NCBI GenBank assembly: GCA_018652595.1
Contig: JABIBU010000018.1
Coordinates: 1 to 46,598 of the forward strand
DNA: 46,598 bases
Source: Candidatus Magasanikiibacteriota bacterium
Lineage (GTDB): Bacteria > Patescibacteriota > Patescibacteriia > Magasanikbacterales > UBA922
Reading direction: 5' to 3'
Shown here: positions 1 to 10,760 of the stretch, one piece after another
Numbering within the stretch: position 1 is the first letter of the stretch
Layout: the number at the start of each line of letters is the position of its first letter
Notes under the pieces: generated by a model
The model's input: the letters and a program-made list of their open reading frames with translations, nothing else
Database searches by the model: none
What the model was told of the DNA's origin: nothing
Program-made: the position numbers and the translations under genes

Positions 1-2122
<2,122 letters not shown>

Positions 2123-2441
2123 GCGAAAACACAAAATTGTGCTTTTATTATGAAACCACCCGAAAAAAAATGGTTTCATATATTTGTACTTGCCACATTA
2201 TAGATGACCGTAGCCATTTATATGTGGTATGCCACGCGATGACCTTAGCCATCTTGCGTGGTCTTTTCCTCTATATCCACGATTATCCAATGTCGGTCGA
2301 ATAATACGTGGTCTGCTTTTAAACTTGAACTCTATTAAATTGTAATGAACCAATTACTTTCCAAAGCTTTCGTTACATATCACACTGATATATTCCACTG
2401 AAATGAAATGCATTAGTGTAATCTGTTTTGATTAATTCTAT
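2123..2441 (-). other. structured 23S leader, no gene
   Basis: This stretch upstream of 23S holds no convincing coding region. It holds several strong inverted repeats: CCACG..ATTAT with ATAAT..GTGG (about 2280-2311), CCACGC with GCGTGG (about 2232-2261), and GAAACCA with TGGTTTC hard against the 23S 5' end (about 2151-2177). A direct repeat, GATGACC(G/T)TAGCCAT, occurs at about 2203 and 2238. This fits a pre-rRNA leader with processing stems. A weak second promoter (TTCAAG, 17 bp, TATTAT; 2301-2329, minus) could serve 23S if the upstream transcript ends at the 2442-2466 terminator. Confidence 0.5.
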
Positions 2442-2466
2442 AAAAAAAGACTGCTAGCAAGCAGTC
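2442..2466 (-). terminator. intrinsic terminator between promoter and 23S
   Basis: A perfect 7-bp stem with a 4-nt loop (2449-2466) is followed on the minus strand by seven T (2448-2442). Its place inside the 23S leader is unusual. It either ends a small RNA or is read through by an antiterminated rRNA polymerase. Confidence 0.75.
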
Positions 2467-2613
2467 GGGTAACAATAAATTGTCTGCCCTAATTGCTTGG
2501 AATCTGCGAGTATAATTTTATAGAAGTAAACATTAGCTTGGTTGTTATGTTTATCTAGTGTTTTATACCCAGAGGTCCAAACGAAGTTAGGACTTGGTCG
2601 TCTTATTAGACGC
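2442..2613 (-). ncRNA. candidate small RNA or attenuated 23S leader
   Basis: A transcript starting from the 2620-2648 promoter would begin near 2613. It would meet a strong intrinsic terminator at 2442-2466: a 7-bp stem GACTGCT/AGCAGTC with a 4-nt loop, then seven T on the minus strand. The ~172-nt product folds into a chain of hairpins: CGTCT-AATA-AGACG at the 5' end, GTCC..GGAC around a TTC loop, a long arm with TAAACAT/ATGTTTA nested in GTATAA/TTATAC, ACAAT/ATTGT inside GGG/CCC, then the terminator. I do not recognise a known family; it is not 5S, SRP, 6S or a tRNA by motif. It is either an independent sRNA or an attenuator in front of 23S. Confidence 0.45.
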
Positions 2614-2619
2614 TCAGCC

Positions 2620-2648
2620 ATTTTACTATATTAATAGAACCTTGTCAA
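2620..2648 (-). promoter_or_regulatory. sigma70-type promoter (23S leader / small RNA)
   Basis: A perfect -35 TTGACA (2643-2648), a 17-bp spacer and -10 TAAAAT (2620-2625) lie on the minus strand, just downstream of the M23 peptidase stop. The predicted start is near 2613. Confidence 0.8.
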
Positions 2649-2674
2649 GCGAGTGGGTGTGGATAGATTGTGGG

Positions 2675-3862
2675 TTAATTCAACCTCTGATCCAACCCTC
2701 TCATAACCATCTCAAATTCTGCCTTTTTCTCCTCTCTAACCGGGTCTCCTGGAGGCAGATCTACTTGGGCTGGATTGACCAATGTACCATGTTTTCTAAT
2801 CTGATAGTGCAAATGCGGTCCAGTAGACCAACCAGTAGACCCCACATAGCCAATTACTTGCCCCTGAACGACTTTTGAGCCGTATCTGATACCTTTTGCG
2901 TATGCCGATAGATGCGCGTACTGAGTCTCATAAACATCATTGTGATGAATATCTATATAATTTCCATAACCAGTTTTCCAGCCAGCAAAAGTAACGGTCC
3001 CATTGCCCACTGCCATGATAGGTGTACCAGCAGATGCAGCATAATCAATTGCTCTGTGCGGACCAGTATTTTGAGTTACAGGATGAAAACGCGCATAAGT
3101 AAATCCAGATGAAATATATTTATATTTAAGTGGTGCTTTCAAAAACTGCTTGATCATAGCCTCGCCTGCTTCATTATAATAAACAAGTTTTCCTTCATCG
3201 TTTTCAAATAAATATGCTTTGAATTCTTCACCAGCATTGGTAAAGCTTCCTGCCAAGACTTTATTTATTCCAACATACTCACCATCACGATACCTTTCTT
3301 CAAATAAAACTTTGAAACTATCACCCTTTCTCACTTCTACAGAAAAGTCCACTGTCCATGCAAAAATGTCGGCAAACTCCAAAATCAATTCTTCGGTGAG
3401 CCCAGCATCAAGCCCAGCCAACCATAAAGACTCTTCAATTGTTCCAGATAATTTATTTGTTTTTATTTCATATTCAATATCGATTTTCTCACTTTTATAT
3501 TCTCCATTTTCTAATGAAACGTGCACAATTTCTTCCTTGTCTTTTTCGTACTCAAAATATTTTAACTGGCCAAGATCATCATAAGCAAATCGAAGTGGTT
3601 GACCAAGTCTAATGCTAGTAAAGTCATATGTAGAAGATGAGGAATCTAATATCTCCAGCATATCTGCATAGCCAATTCCATAGTCTTCCAAAATGGTAGC
3701 AAATGTATCGCCATCTTCCACCTGGCAATCCTTGATTTCAAACTGTGGCTCAGACGGCAATAATATTTCTTCTTCTTTTTGCAAATCTTCCACACTCAAA
3801 ATACTACATCCGGACAGAAATACTGAAAAAACCAAAATTGTTAAAATAAAAACTTTATTCAT
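2675..3862 (-). CDS. M23 family metallopeptidase lipoprotein
   Basis: This 395-residue protein is probably a peptidoglycan endopeptidase of the MepM/lysostaphin type, anchored outside the membrane. Residues 1-19 form a lipoprotein signal with lipobox FLSGC (Cys19). A LysM/OapA-like region follows around 45-95, then a central domain, and the M23 catalytic domain occupies about 250-375. The zinc-site motifs are HRAID (His269, Asp273) and GPHLHYQI (His350, His352), with YAHLS (His317) between, so the active site looks complete. The gene stands alone, just upstream of the 23S promoter. Its own promoter (3872-3900) puts the transcript start about at the ATG, and no Shine-Dalgarno is present. The family assignment is firm; the precise substrate bond is not known. 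Confidence 0.93.
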   Translation of the reverse strand: MNKVFILTILVFSVFLSGCSILSVEDLQKEEEILLPSEPQFEIKDCQVEDGDTFATILEDYGIGYADMLEILDSSSSTYDFTSIRLGQPLRFAYDDLGQLKYFEYEKDKEEIVHVSLENGEYKSEKIDIEYEIKTNKLSGTIEESLWLAGLDAGLTEELILEFADIFAWTVDFSVEVRKGDSFKVLFEERYRDGEYVGINKVLAGSFTNAGEEFKAYLFENDEGKLVYYNEAGEAMIKQFLKAPLKYKYISSGFTYARFHPVTQNTGPHRAIDYAASAGTPIMAVGNGTVTFAGWKTGYGNYIDIHHNDVYETQYAHLSAYAKGIRYGSKVVQGQVIGYVGSTGWSTGPHLHYQIRKHGTLVNPAQVDLPPGDPVREEKKAEFEMVMRGLDQRLN

Positions 3863-3871
3863 AGTTTGTAT

Positions 3872-3900
3872 ATTCTACCTGAAGATGAAAAATATTTCAA
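3872..3900 (-). promoter_or_regulatory. promoter of M23 peptidase, leaderless
   Basis: -35 TTTCAA on plus (TTGAAA on minus, 3895-3900), a 17-bp spacer and -10 TAGAAT (3872-3877) end nine bases before the ATG. The mRNA should therefore have almost no 5' leader. Confidence 0.65.
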
Positions 3901-3925
3901 GAATACAAAATTGACCTAGTCATAA

Positions 3926-3953
3926 TGTAGCGATGTAATGCTACATCGCTACA
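3926..3953. repeat. perfect 12-bp inverted repeat with 4-nt loop
   Basis: TGTAGCGATGTA and TACATCGCTACA flank ATGC between the M23 gene and the next gene. There is no T-run on either side, so it is not a standard terminator. An operator or small palindromic element is possible. Confidence 0.7.
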
Positions 3954-4030
3954 GACTATGTCAATTATCATTTTTTCCAAAGCAATTTAAAATAAGCTCT
4001 ATAATCATCTAAGATTTTTCTATACCCCTC

Positions 4031-4059
4031 TTGATAAATTTTAAATAAAGTGTTACATT
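4031..4059 (+). promoter_or_regulatory. promoter of the 4106 gene
   Basis: TTGATA (4031-4036), a 17-bp spacer and TACATT (4054-4059) precede a ~40-nt leader that ends in a strong Shine-Dalgarno. Confidence 0.5.
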
Positions 4060-4105
4060 ATCCTTGATGCCGGCTCTAACATTAACTGATAACTAGGAGG
4101 ATACA

Positions 4106-4441
4106 ATGTGTGCGACACTACAACAAGAACCACGACTGCATCAACCGGTGAAATTCAAGCGGGTACGTCATGCTCTAGACATGGTTACTCTCGCTACAAT
4201 CACCACAGATGGATCACGTCTCAAGATGTCACACAAAAACATGGAACTGTGTAGCTGCATTCATCTAACCAAGGCCCAACTGTTCGAGATGATGAGTAGA
4301 GCCCAACGAGGCACAAACAAAAAGCTGGGGGTGCTCTATCTCTACAACGAACACAATGAGATCTTCTGGAACATGTTTTATCACTTCGGTTCCTACAAGA
4401 AGTGTCTCCTGGCTTTCCGTGCCCATCAAATGGCACAATAA
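4106..4441 (+). CDS. hypothetical protein, foreign-looking composition
   Basis: I do not recognise this 111-residue protein. It is basic in its N-terminal half, has no membrane segment, and contains scattered Cys (CSC near residue 50) and aromatic residues in the C-terminal third. It is supported as a gene by an ideal AGGAGG six bases before the ATG, an upstream promoter and an intrinsic terminator at 4511. Its GC content and mixed codon choice differ clearly from the AT-rich neighbours, and it shares that style with the genes at 19779, 25450 and 35177. That suggests acquisition or a special expression class. No function can be assigned. Confidence 0.75.
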   Translation: MCATLQQEPRLHQPVKFKRVRHALDMVTLATITTDGSRLKMSHKNMELCSCIHLTKAQLFEMMSRAQRGTNKKLGVLYLYNEHNEIFWNMFYHFGSYKKCLLAFRAHQMAQ

Positions 4442-4510
4442 GGAGAACCCCTCCAACCATCGTGTTCCGTTCTCGCTATCGCTAGAATATCAGCATGGTT
4501 GGGGACAGAA

Positions 4511-4543
4511 CAAAAACAACCTAAAAAGGTTGTTTTTGTTTTA
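4511..4543 (+). terminator. intrinsic terminator
   Basis: CAAAAACAACCT and AGGTTGTTTTTG form a 12-bp stem with a four-A loop, followed by TTTTATT. The stem is symmetric and could act on either strand. Confidence 0.85.
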
Positions 4544-4642
4544 TTAAATAACCCCATCACCATCACGGTGCCAACGGTATAGCTCTTGTATGTGGATAAA
4601 TGCTATTGCGTTAATATTAAAAGAAGACAGTGATTTGATTAT

Positions 4643-4792
4643 CCCCTCTTGAGGGGGGTGCCCGACCTGCCCGCCATTGCCTGCAAGGCATGGCAGGCGG
4701 GAGGGTGGGGTGTGTTCGTCAACGCTGACTTACACCAACCAACACACCCCAAGCCCCGATGCGAATCGGGGTCTTACCCCTCTCAAGAGGGG
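4643..4792. mobile_element. ~150-bp MITE-like nested palindrome
   Basis: Perfect 11-bp terminal inverted repeats (CCCCTCTTGAG at 4643-4653, its complement at 4782-4792) enclose three further palindromes. These are a REP-type element (about 4666-4701, CCTGCCCGCC...GGCAGGCGGG), a 10-bp repeat GGGGTGTGTT/AACACACCCC (4707-4716, 4741-4750), and a CCCCGAT/ATCGGGG hairpin (4754-4771). There is no coding capacity. Related REP cores occur at 20131 and 39126. Confidence 0.65.
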
Positions 4793-4794
4793 AC

Positions 4795-4821
4795 AAAAAA
4801 TCGCCCATTAGGGCGATTTTT
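4795..4821 (-). terminator. terminator of the copper operon
   Basis: An AAAAAATCGCCC stem with a short loop and its complement lies 18 bases past the copA stop, with a T-run on the minus strand. Confidence 0.85.
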
Positions 4822-4838
4822 GTGATATGTGATATGTG

Positions 4839-7034
4839 TTATAATTTCCTCCTCTTCAACAACAACGAATTCAAAACAACTGATACACTACTCAGCGCCA
4901 TGGCTAGCCCAGCAAACTCAGCGCGAAGTAATCCCAATGCGGCAATTGGAATGCCAACACTATTATAAAACAAAGCCCAGAATAAGTTTTGTTTTATTTT
5001 GCTCATCGTCTGACGACTAAGCCTGATTGCTTTGCCCACATCTTGTAAGTCATTTTTGACAAGTATTACTCCACCAGTTTCAATTGCCACATCAGTCCCA
5101 GCTCCCATTGCAATCCCGAGATCAGCTTGGGCCAAAGCCGGAGCATCATTGATACCATCACCGACCATTACTACTTTTTTATTTTGTCCCTGCATCTCTT
5201 TTATAATCTTAAGTTTTTCTTCCGGACGCACGCGAGCTCGCCATTCTTTTATACCCAATTCATCTGCAATTGCCTCGGCGGTTTTATTATTGTCCCCCGT
5301 CGCCATGATTGGAATCAGGTTTAAGCCAATTAAATCCTCGATTGCTTTCTTGCTAGTTTCTTTTACTTTGTCAGCCAAAGACATGTAACCAGCAAATTCA
5401 TTAGCAATCGCAATCATTAGAACCGTTCGACCCTGTTCTTCTTCGGCGATCATGTCGTCTTTTAATTCTGCGTAAGAAACTTTATTTTCTTTCATAAATT
5501 CGCCATTACCAATCAAAACCTTCTTTCCTTCTACTGTCGCACTTACACCCCTTCCAACTTCAGCTGAAAAATTCTCCACTGACAAAAATTCCAACTTTTC
5601 TTCTTTTGCCTTTCTAACAACAGACTCAGCCAACGGATGCTCTGATTTATTTTCCACAGAACCAACAATCTGTAATATTTGTTCCGTTTTCCATTTTCCA
5701 TACTCTCTGATATTCATTACTTCTGGCTTACCCTCAGTCAAAGTCCCTGTCTTATCAAACACAACAGTATCCACTCCTCCAGCAATTTCCAAGGCTTCTC
5801 CGCCCTTGATCAAAATTCCGTTCTCCGCCCCCTTGCCAGTTCCGACAATAATCGCGGTCGGTGTAGCCAACCCCAATGCACACGGACACGCAATCACAAG
5901 CACAGCGGTAAATGTCATTAGTGCAGTGACAAAAGGTGCCCCTACAACAAAGTACCAAATTACAAAAGTAATAATAGCAATCGTCACAACACTTGGCACA
6001 AATATAGAGGAAACTCGGTCAGCAAATCTCTGGATTGGTGCTTTTGATCCTTGGGCCTCTTCTACTACTTTTATAATATGAGACAAAACAGTATCCTTTC
6101 CAATTTTGGTCGCTTTGAAAGTAAAACTACCCGTCTTATTTATCGTAGCCCCTACTACTTTTTCGCCGACAGTTTTTTCTACTGGAATACTCTCACCAGA
6201 TATCATAGATTCATCTACACTGGAGTGACCTTCTGTCACCACACCGTCTACTGGAATTTTTTCTCCTGGACGAACCACAACTAGATCCCCGACCTTAACT
6301 TCTTCAATTGGCACATCGACTTCTTTACCATCTCTCACAACACGTGCAGTTTTGGCTTGCAGGCCAATTAATTTCTTTATCGCATCACCAGCCTTGCCTT
6401 TTACACGTGCTTCTAGCCACTTGCCAAGAACTACGAAAGTAATTAGAAGTGCGGAAGTCTCAAAAAATACTTCGCCCTCTACTAGATAAGTAGTAGCTAG
6501 AGAGTAAAAATAAGCCGCACTTGTTCCTAGTGCAATAAGCGTATCCATGTTGGCAGTTTTGTTTTTGAGTCCATACCAAGCACCACGATAAAATCTAAAA
6601 CCAATAAAAAATTGCACAATACCGGCAAGTACCGACTGGATTACCTTGCTCATAAATGACATGTCCATAAGCACCATGGCCAAAACCAAAACAGGCAAAC
6701 TCAAAATCAATCCCAAAATAAATTGGTTTCTTTCTTTTTTTATTTCTGCTTCTTTTACCATAGCTGCGTGATCGTGCCCCCCACCAGACATCTTATGGCC
6801 ATCGCCGTGTTCCATTTTTTTCATATCTTCAATAACCTCGTAACCACTATCTTTGATTACTTTCTTGACTGCCACATCATCTGCCTCATTTTCAAACTCA
6901 ACCGTAGCTTTCTCTGTGGCATAATTTACATTGGCATTTTTGACGATAGAAGTTTTGTTAAGTTTTTTTTCTATTGTCAGAGCACACGAAGCACAGTGCA
7001 TGCCTTTAATTTTGTATTCTTGTTTATTTGTCAT
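4839..7034 (-). CDS. copA: Cu(+)-exporting P1B-type ATPase
   Basis: This 731-residue pump exports monovalent copper across the membrane at the cost of ATP. An N-terminal HMA domain carries the copper motif MHCASC (Cys14, Cys17). A His/Met-rich linker (about 75-92) follows. The membrane core has CPC at 383-385. The soluble domains show the phosphorylated DKTGTLT (Asp427), SEHP (His466) and GDGIND (625-630). The last two helices carry the CopA markers YN (690-691) and MALSS (712-716), which indicate Cu(+) rather than Zn/Cd. It is the last gene of a minus-strand operon, 14 bp after the HMA-SafE-cupredoxin gene, and is followed by a terminator. No key residue is missing. Confidence 0.97.
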   Translation of the reverse strand: MTNKQEYKIKGMHCASCALTIEKKLNKTSIVKNANVNYATEKATVEFENEADDVAVKKVIKDSGYEVIEDMKKMEHGDGHKMSGGGHDHAAMVKEAEIKKERNQFILGLILSLPVLVLAMVLMDMSFMSKVIQSVLAGIVQFFIGFRFYRGAWYGLKNKTANMDTLIALGTSAAYFYSLATTYLVEGEVFFETSALLITFVVLGKWLEARVKGKAGDAIKKLIGLQAKTARVVRDGKEVDVPIEEVKVGDLVVVRPGEKIPVDGVVTEGHSSVDESMISGESIPVEKTVGEKVVGATINKTGSFTFKATKIGKDTVLSHIIKVVEEAQGSKAPIQRFADRVSSIFVPSVVTIAIITFVIWYFVVGAPFVTALMTFTAVLVIACPCALGLATPTAIIVGTGKGAENGILIKGGEALEIAGGVDTVVFDKTGTLTEGKPEVMNIREYGKWKTEQILQIVGSVENKSEHPLAESVVRKAKEEKLEFLSVENFSAEVGRGVSATVEGKKVLIGNGEFMKENKVSYAELKDDMIAEEEQGRTVLMIAIANEFAGYMSLADKVKETSKKAIEDLIGLNLIPIMATGDNNKTAEAIADELGIKEWRARVRPEEKLKIIKEMQGQNKKVVMVGDGINDAPALAQADLGIAMGAGTDVAIETGGVILVKNDLQDVGKAIRLSRQTMSKIKQNLFWALFYNSVGIPIAALGLLRAEFAGLAMALSSVSVVLNSLLLKRRKL

Positions 7035-7048
7035 AAGCTAATATTAAT

Positions 7049-8377
7049 TTATTCAACTATAAACTTGCCCCTCACCATCCCCATCCAACAACTAAACCCA
7101 ATCGTACCGACTTCGTCAGGAGTAAACTCAACTATATTTTCACCACGTACAATCTTTTTGCTTATTCCAAAGTCTGGAACAATAATTTTGTTTGTACATC
7201 CAGTAGCACCATCACCATCAATAATCCATTTTACTGGCACATCCTTTTTCAACTTTATCACCTGTGGTTCAAATCCGTAGTAGCCAATCTTTGTTTTTAC
7301 AACCTGCTCATCACCACTTATCTGTGATTCCGAAGTGTTACCACTATTAGCAGTGACACCACTACCAACTCCCAACATTGCTAGGCCTGATTGTAGCGTA
7401 TAAAAGGCAAATACTACTATTAGTATACCAATTATTAGCTGAAAAACAACCTTTTTTTTGTTTTTTGCACGACTACTAGCAATGCCAAGTGTCAAGAGTA
7501 TTGGCAAGGTACCGAGAGCAAACAAAAACATAGTAAATGCCCCGACCCAAAAACTACCAGATGACAAAGCAAAAAGTTGCATACTCTGAGTAAAACCACA
7601 CGGCAAAAAGAAGGTTATTCCACCAAGTAAAATTGGTGCCAGTTTATGTTCAGATTCTTTTATCCTGTTCCAAGTCTTCATTATTCCACGCGGCATTCTA
7701 ATTCCGACTGAAGATATAGAAGGAAACAAGCCAACAATATTCAATCCCAACCATGCCAAAATTACAGCCAAAACAACAGTCATTATAGCTGTGACTCTGA
7801 GCGAAATACTAAACCAACCACCAACCATTCCCAAAAGCCCACCCAGAACGAAGAAGGTTGCTAGGCGACCCAGATGAAATATCAAATGCGGTCTAACACT
7901 GGCTTTGTAAAAACTACCCTGCGTCTTATACTTGGAAGCAAATGACATCACCACCGCACCCACAATTGCCAAGCAAGTGGACATAGACGCTACAATTCCC
8001 ACTACAAAAGCCATACCAAAACTAACCTCGCTTGCATCAATTTCAAGTAATCTCATCACACCAATCCATTTCAAATACTTAAACACTATATAGATTCCCA
8101 AAAGCGACAAAAAAGCATAAAACCATTGTGTTTTATTAGCTTTTAGCTGCTTTTTTATAGGCTCTTCCGAAGCATCATAACCTAATTTTTTTATCTTTTC
8201 TATCACCTCAGGAATGTTCAGGTTGCCCCTATAACTAATTTTGGCTGTTTTCTTTTTGCTACACACAACCACATGATCTATTTCTTTAATTTCATTTAAT
8301 TCATCAGTTATTATTATTTCACACGAAGTGCAGGTCATACCCGCAATATGTACTATTTTTTTATTTTTCTTAGACAT
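7049..8377 (-). CDS. HMA - SafE/DsbD-like membrane - cupredoxin fusion
   Basis: This 442-residue protein joins three copper-related modules. Residues 5-70 form an HMA domain with GMTCTSC (Cys16, Cys19). Residues about 85-335 are a polytopic sulfite exporter TauE/SafE-type domain with LPCGFTQ (258-264), the motif of the cytochrome-c biogenesis DsbD-like superfamily. Residues about 355-442 form a cupredoxin-like domain in which Cys394, Cys430, Met432 and Met434 are candidate copper ligands. It probably moves or receives copper at the outer face in concert with CopA. This arrangement is known in other bacterial copper clusters. The exact transported substrate is inferred only. Confidence 0.85.
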   Translation of the reverse strand: MSKKNKKIVHIAGMTCTSCEIIITDELNEIKEIDHVVVCSKKKTAKISYRGNLNIPEVIEKIKKLGYDASEEPIKKQLKANKTQWFYAFLSLLGIYIVFKYLKWIGVMRLLEIDASEVSFGMAFVVGIVASMSTCLAIVGAVVMSFASKYKTQGSFYKASVRPHLIFHLGRLATFFVLGGLLGMVGGWFSISLRVTAIMTVVLAVILAWLGLNIVGLFPSISSVGIRMPRGIMKTWNRIKESEHKLAPILLGGITFFLPCGFTQSMQLFALSSGSFWVGAFTMFLFALGTLPILLTLGIASSRAKNKKKVVFQLIIGILIVVFAFYTLQSGLAMLGVGSGVTANSGNTSESQISGDEQVVKTKIGYYGFEPQVIKLKKDVPVKWIIDGDGATGCTNKIIVPDFGISKKIVRGENIVEFTPDEVGTIGFSCWMGMVRGKFIVE

Positions 8378-8389
8378 AAATTAATTAAT

Positions 8390-8845
8390 TTAAGTAGATA
8401 CTTTATACTTTTCGTCAATTATTTTTTGAATTTCTTCCAGGTGCTCAAGTCCGACTTCTTCGGCAATTGCTGGTGCAAAATACTTTTTCAAATATTTATT
8501 ACCATGACCCTCCAATATTTCACCAATACACTCGCCACATGGATGTACGCCATTTACAATGTCTTCTAGACAACTACAGGTCGCACCCTCACCATGTCCA
8601 GGTGTCTTTTCAATACAATATGTACAAGGTGTGACTAGACAACACGCATAATCACCCTGAGCAATTAGCTTACTTATAATAGAATCCCGTTGCTCTAAGA
8701 AAGACAACCTCTGCCCTTCCATGTCCATCTCGCCCATCAATATATGGCCAAAACTCATCATACCCATTATCAGGAATGACGCAGTTAGTAGCACTGATAA
8801 AACTATTATAACACGTAATTGCCATTTTTGTTTCTTATTTTCCAT
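8390..8845 (-). CDS. membrane-anchored Cys-rich protein, probable metal binding
   Basis: This 151-residue protein has one N-terminal membrane segment (about 12-34). A Cys/His-rich outer domain follows with ACC, TPCTYC, CSC and HPCGECIG motifs between about 85 and 130, then a charged helix. The cysteine layout recalls the PCYCGC-type metal-binding lipoproteins, but I cannot confirm the family. It lies 12 bp after the fusion gene's promoter-proximal neighbour in the copper operon, so copper or mercury sequestration is a reasonable inference. Confidence 0.7.
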   Translation of the reverse strand: MENKKQKWQLRVIIVLSVLLTASFLIMGMMSFGHILMGEMDMEGQRLSFLEQRDSIISKLIAQGDYACCLVTPCTYCIEKTPGHGEGATCSCLEDIVNGVHPCGECIGEILEGHGNKYLKKYFAPAIAEEVGLEHLEEIQKIIDEKYKVST

Positions 8846-8862
8846 AATTTATAGTTTTAATT

Positions 8863-9339
8863 TTAGTAAAGCCCAAATACTTCAGTCCCGGTGGCAGTGA
8901 GGGAATAAATTTTGAATGGCTCTATTTTTTTACCAGGCATACCTGGAGACCCGGCTGGCATATCTGGCAAGGCTATTCCAGAAATATCTGGCCTGTCTTT
9001 TAGTAGCTGATCAACAACCTCTATAGGAATGTGACCCTCGACCACATAATCATCCACTATCGTAGTGTGACAACTTTCCATGTTGACAGGAACACCATAT
9101 TTTTCCTTTACACTATTCATATCCTTTGTGCTTTTTACTTCCACATCATAACCATTTTTTTCTAGATAAGAAATATACTTTACACAACAACCGCACAGAG
9201 GTGATTTGTAAACTACAGCCTTCTTTAGGTTTTCAGTGTCTTTGTTGTTTCCAGAATTATTACCCGCCAAAACAAAACCTATTCCCAAGAGTAACAAACT
9301 AAAGATAACAAGACCTATTAATAATTTATTTGATTTCAT
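8863..9339 (-). CDS. DUF411 metal-binding family protein
   Basis: The 158-residue protein has an N-terminal signal anchor (about 7-25), then a DUF411 domain. The domain is recognised by SPLCGCC near residue 48, GVPVNMESCHT near 86-96, VEGHIP, and the ending PDMPAGSPGMPG. DUF411 proteins (often labelled CopG-like) occur in copper-resistance loci and have a thioredoxin-like fold with a Cys-rich metal site. The gene is 4 bp from its upstream neighbour, so it is co-transcribed with the rest of the cluster. The biochemical role of the family is not settled. Confidence 0.88.
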   Translation of the reverse strand: MKSNKLLIGLVIFSLLLLGIGFVLAGNNSGNNKDTENLKKAVVYKSPLCGCCVKYISYLEKNGYDVEVKSTKDMNSVKEKYGVPVNMESCHTTIVDDYVVEGHIPIEVVDQLLKDRPDISGIALPDMPAGSPGMPGKKIEPFKIYSLTATGTEVFGLY

Positions 9340-9343
9340 AAGA

Positions 9344-9895
9344 TTATTTTATTCTACATATCCCTGGTGTACATATTTTTTTTGACACTTTATGAATAGA
9401 ATATAGTAATATCAAAATTGATACCAAACTAAATTCTACTCCACGCAAAGGTAGCCACGATAAGACGGTGGTCGCTGTACTCAACCCAAGTACAGTAGAC
9501 AAAACTACCGACCCGCAAGAAGCACAACCCACACCCAAAAATCCCAAAAGAATCCCTGAGGCTCCCACCCCTCGAATTTGCTGAGTCTTCGCTCGATTAC
9601 GAAAATAATATACAACCAAAATGACATTAATAGAGGACAAAAGAGCCAGTATGATAAGCAAAAGAAATGACAAGGGGGTAAAATTTTCATTAAATTTTAT
9701 GAATGAGTAAAATAATATTTTACTCCCCTGACCAAAACTATACACATCTGAATTAAAAACTACATTCCACAAAGTCATGTTCGTTAGCCAGTGTGCAACC
9801 AACACAAATAGCAACACAACACCAAGACCAACAAACCAGTAGGTCTTAATTTTATAGATTCTCTGTAGTGATTGCAAAATGTAATCAATCCTCAT
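9344..9895 (-). CDS. polytopic membrane protein with GCASCG motif
   Basis: A 183-residue protein with about five hydrophobic segments. A conserved-looking GVGCASCGS stretch sits near residues 122-130 at the start of a helix, and a CTPGIC pair lies at the C-terminus. I do not recognise the family. The paired cysteines and the position between DsbA-like and DUF411 genes suggest a membrane partner in copper or thiol chemistry. That function is inferred from context alone. Confidence 0.65.
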   Translation of the reverse strand: MRIDYILQSLQRIYKIKTYWFVGLGVVLLFVLVAHWLTNMTLWNVVFNSDVYSFGQGSKILFYSFIKFNENFTPLSFLLLIILALLSSINVILVVYYFRNRAKTQQIRGVGASGILLGFLGVGCASCGSVVLSTVLGLSTATTVLSWLPLRGVEFSLVSILILLYSIHKVSKKICTPGICRIK

Positions 9896-9906
9896 ACTTT
9901 CTCAAT

Positions 9907-10683
9907 TTATTTCAACAACGGATCAATCATTGCTTTCAATTGTCCGAATGGATAAGCACCTGATACTGGAATAGTCTGCCCATCTTCAGTAATGATCACA
10001 GAATAAGGAGTACCACGCAAACCAGCAGCGGTAGCCTCATTCAAATCAGACTGAACTTTATCTGCATACTTACCAGACTCAAGACAATTTTCAAACTTGC
10101 CAACATTCAAACCAACATATTCAGCAATTTTGGGTAATTCAGCAATATTTAACCCATCATTGGATGGTGTGATCTCATACAAACGATCTGCATATTTCCA
10201 AAAACCATCATTACCACCTAACTCACTAGCGCATTCCATTGCCTCAGCTTCTTTTCTGGCTTTTCTATGAAGAGAGTCCAATGGTGCGTGTTTATACACC
10301 CAACGAACCTGATCTCCGTACCCATCCATTACCTCAAGCATAGAGTCATGAAATCTTTTGCAAAATGGACATTCTGAATCAGAAAATTCTACAATTGTAA
10401 TTGGAGCGTCTACATTTCCTCTGATGTGATCGTCTGAAGTAATTTCAGCTAGAGCAATTTTTGTATTGCCCACACTCGGAGGTGCTGTAGGAGCTTTTGC
10501 CACTTGTGTTGGTTTGGCATTACCAGCCAAATCTGCTTCATAATTTTCGGCATCTACTGAACTCCCATTCATTACAATCCCCAACAAGATAAAAAATCCA
10601 ATTGCAAACATTACCAGGAGTCCACCCATCATTCCACCCACAAAAGTTAGTTTTGGTGATAATTTACTTAATTCTTCTTTCAT
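9907..10683 (-). CDS. DsbA family thiol:disulfide oxidoreductase
   Basis: This 258-residue protein has an N-terminal membrane anchor (about 15-37), a Pro/Ala linker, and a thioredoxin-fold domain with active site CPFC (Cys105, Cys108) and the cis-proline loop RGTPYSV near 222-228. It resembles the DsbA/BdbD 'Thioredoxin_4' group and should act outside the membrane, making or breaking disulfides. It could keep the Cys-rich copper proteins in the right redox state, and may also serve the Cys-rich pilin paralogs at 42-45 kb. A terminator-like hairpin (10704-10758) separates it from the preceding gene, so part of its transcription may be attenuated. Confidence 0.9.
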   Translation of the reverse strand: MKEELSKLSPKLTFVGGMMGGLLVMFAIGFFILLGIVMNGSSVDAENYEADLAGNAKPTQVAKAPTAPPSVGNTKIALAEITSDDHIRGNVDAPITIVEFSDSECPFCKRFHDSMLEVMDGYGDQVRWVYKHAPLDSLHRKARKEAEAMECASELGGNDGFWKYADRLYEITPSNDGLNIAELPKIAEYVGLNVGKFENCLESGKYADKVQSDLNEATAAGLRGTPYSVIITEDGQTIPVSGAYPFGQLKAMIDPLLK

Positions 10684-10703
10684 ATTTTTATTTTTTAGAT
10701 ATT

Positions 10704-10758
10704 AAAAAGACCTTACTTAAATATCCACTAGCATACTACTAATAGAAAAAGTAAGGCC
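10704..10758 (-). terminator. terminator or attenuator within the copper cluster
   Basis: GGCCTTACTT and AAGTAAGGTC pair around a ~30-nt loop and are followed by TTTTT on the minus strand. It lies between the small membrane protein gene and the DsbA-like gene. Confidence 0.6.
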
Positions 10759-10760
10759 TC

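Noticed and set aside
2560-2640. A possible spacer tRNA upstream of 23S
   Set aside because: Hairpins are present, but there is no acceptor stem or T-loop (GGTTCGA) signature; the region is better explained as promoter plus structured leader.
2594-2878. 94-codon plus-strand frame
   Set aside because: It overlaps the 3' end of the M23 peptidase gene and the 23S promoter on the other strand; its composition is that of a shadow frame.
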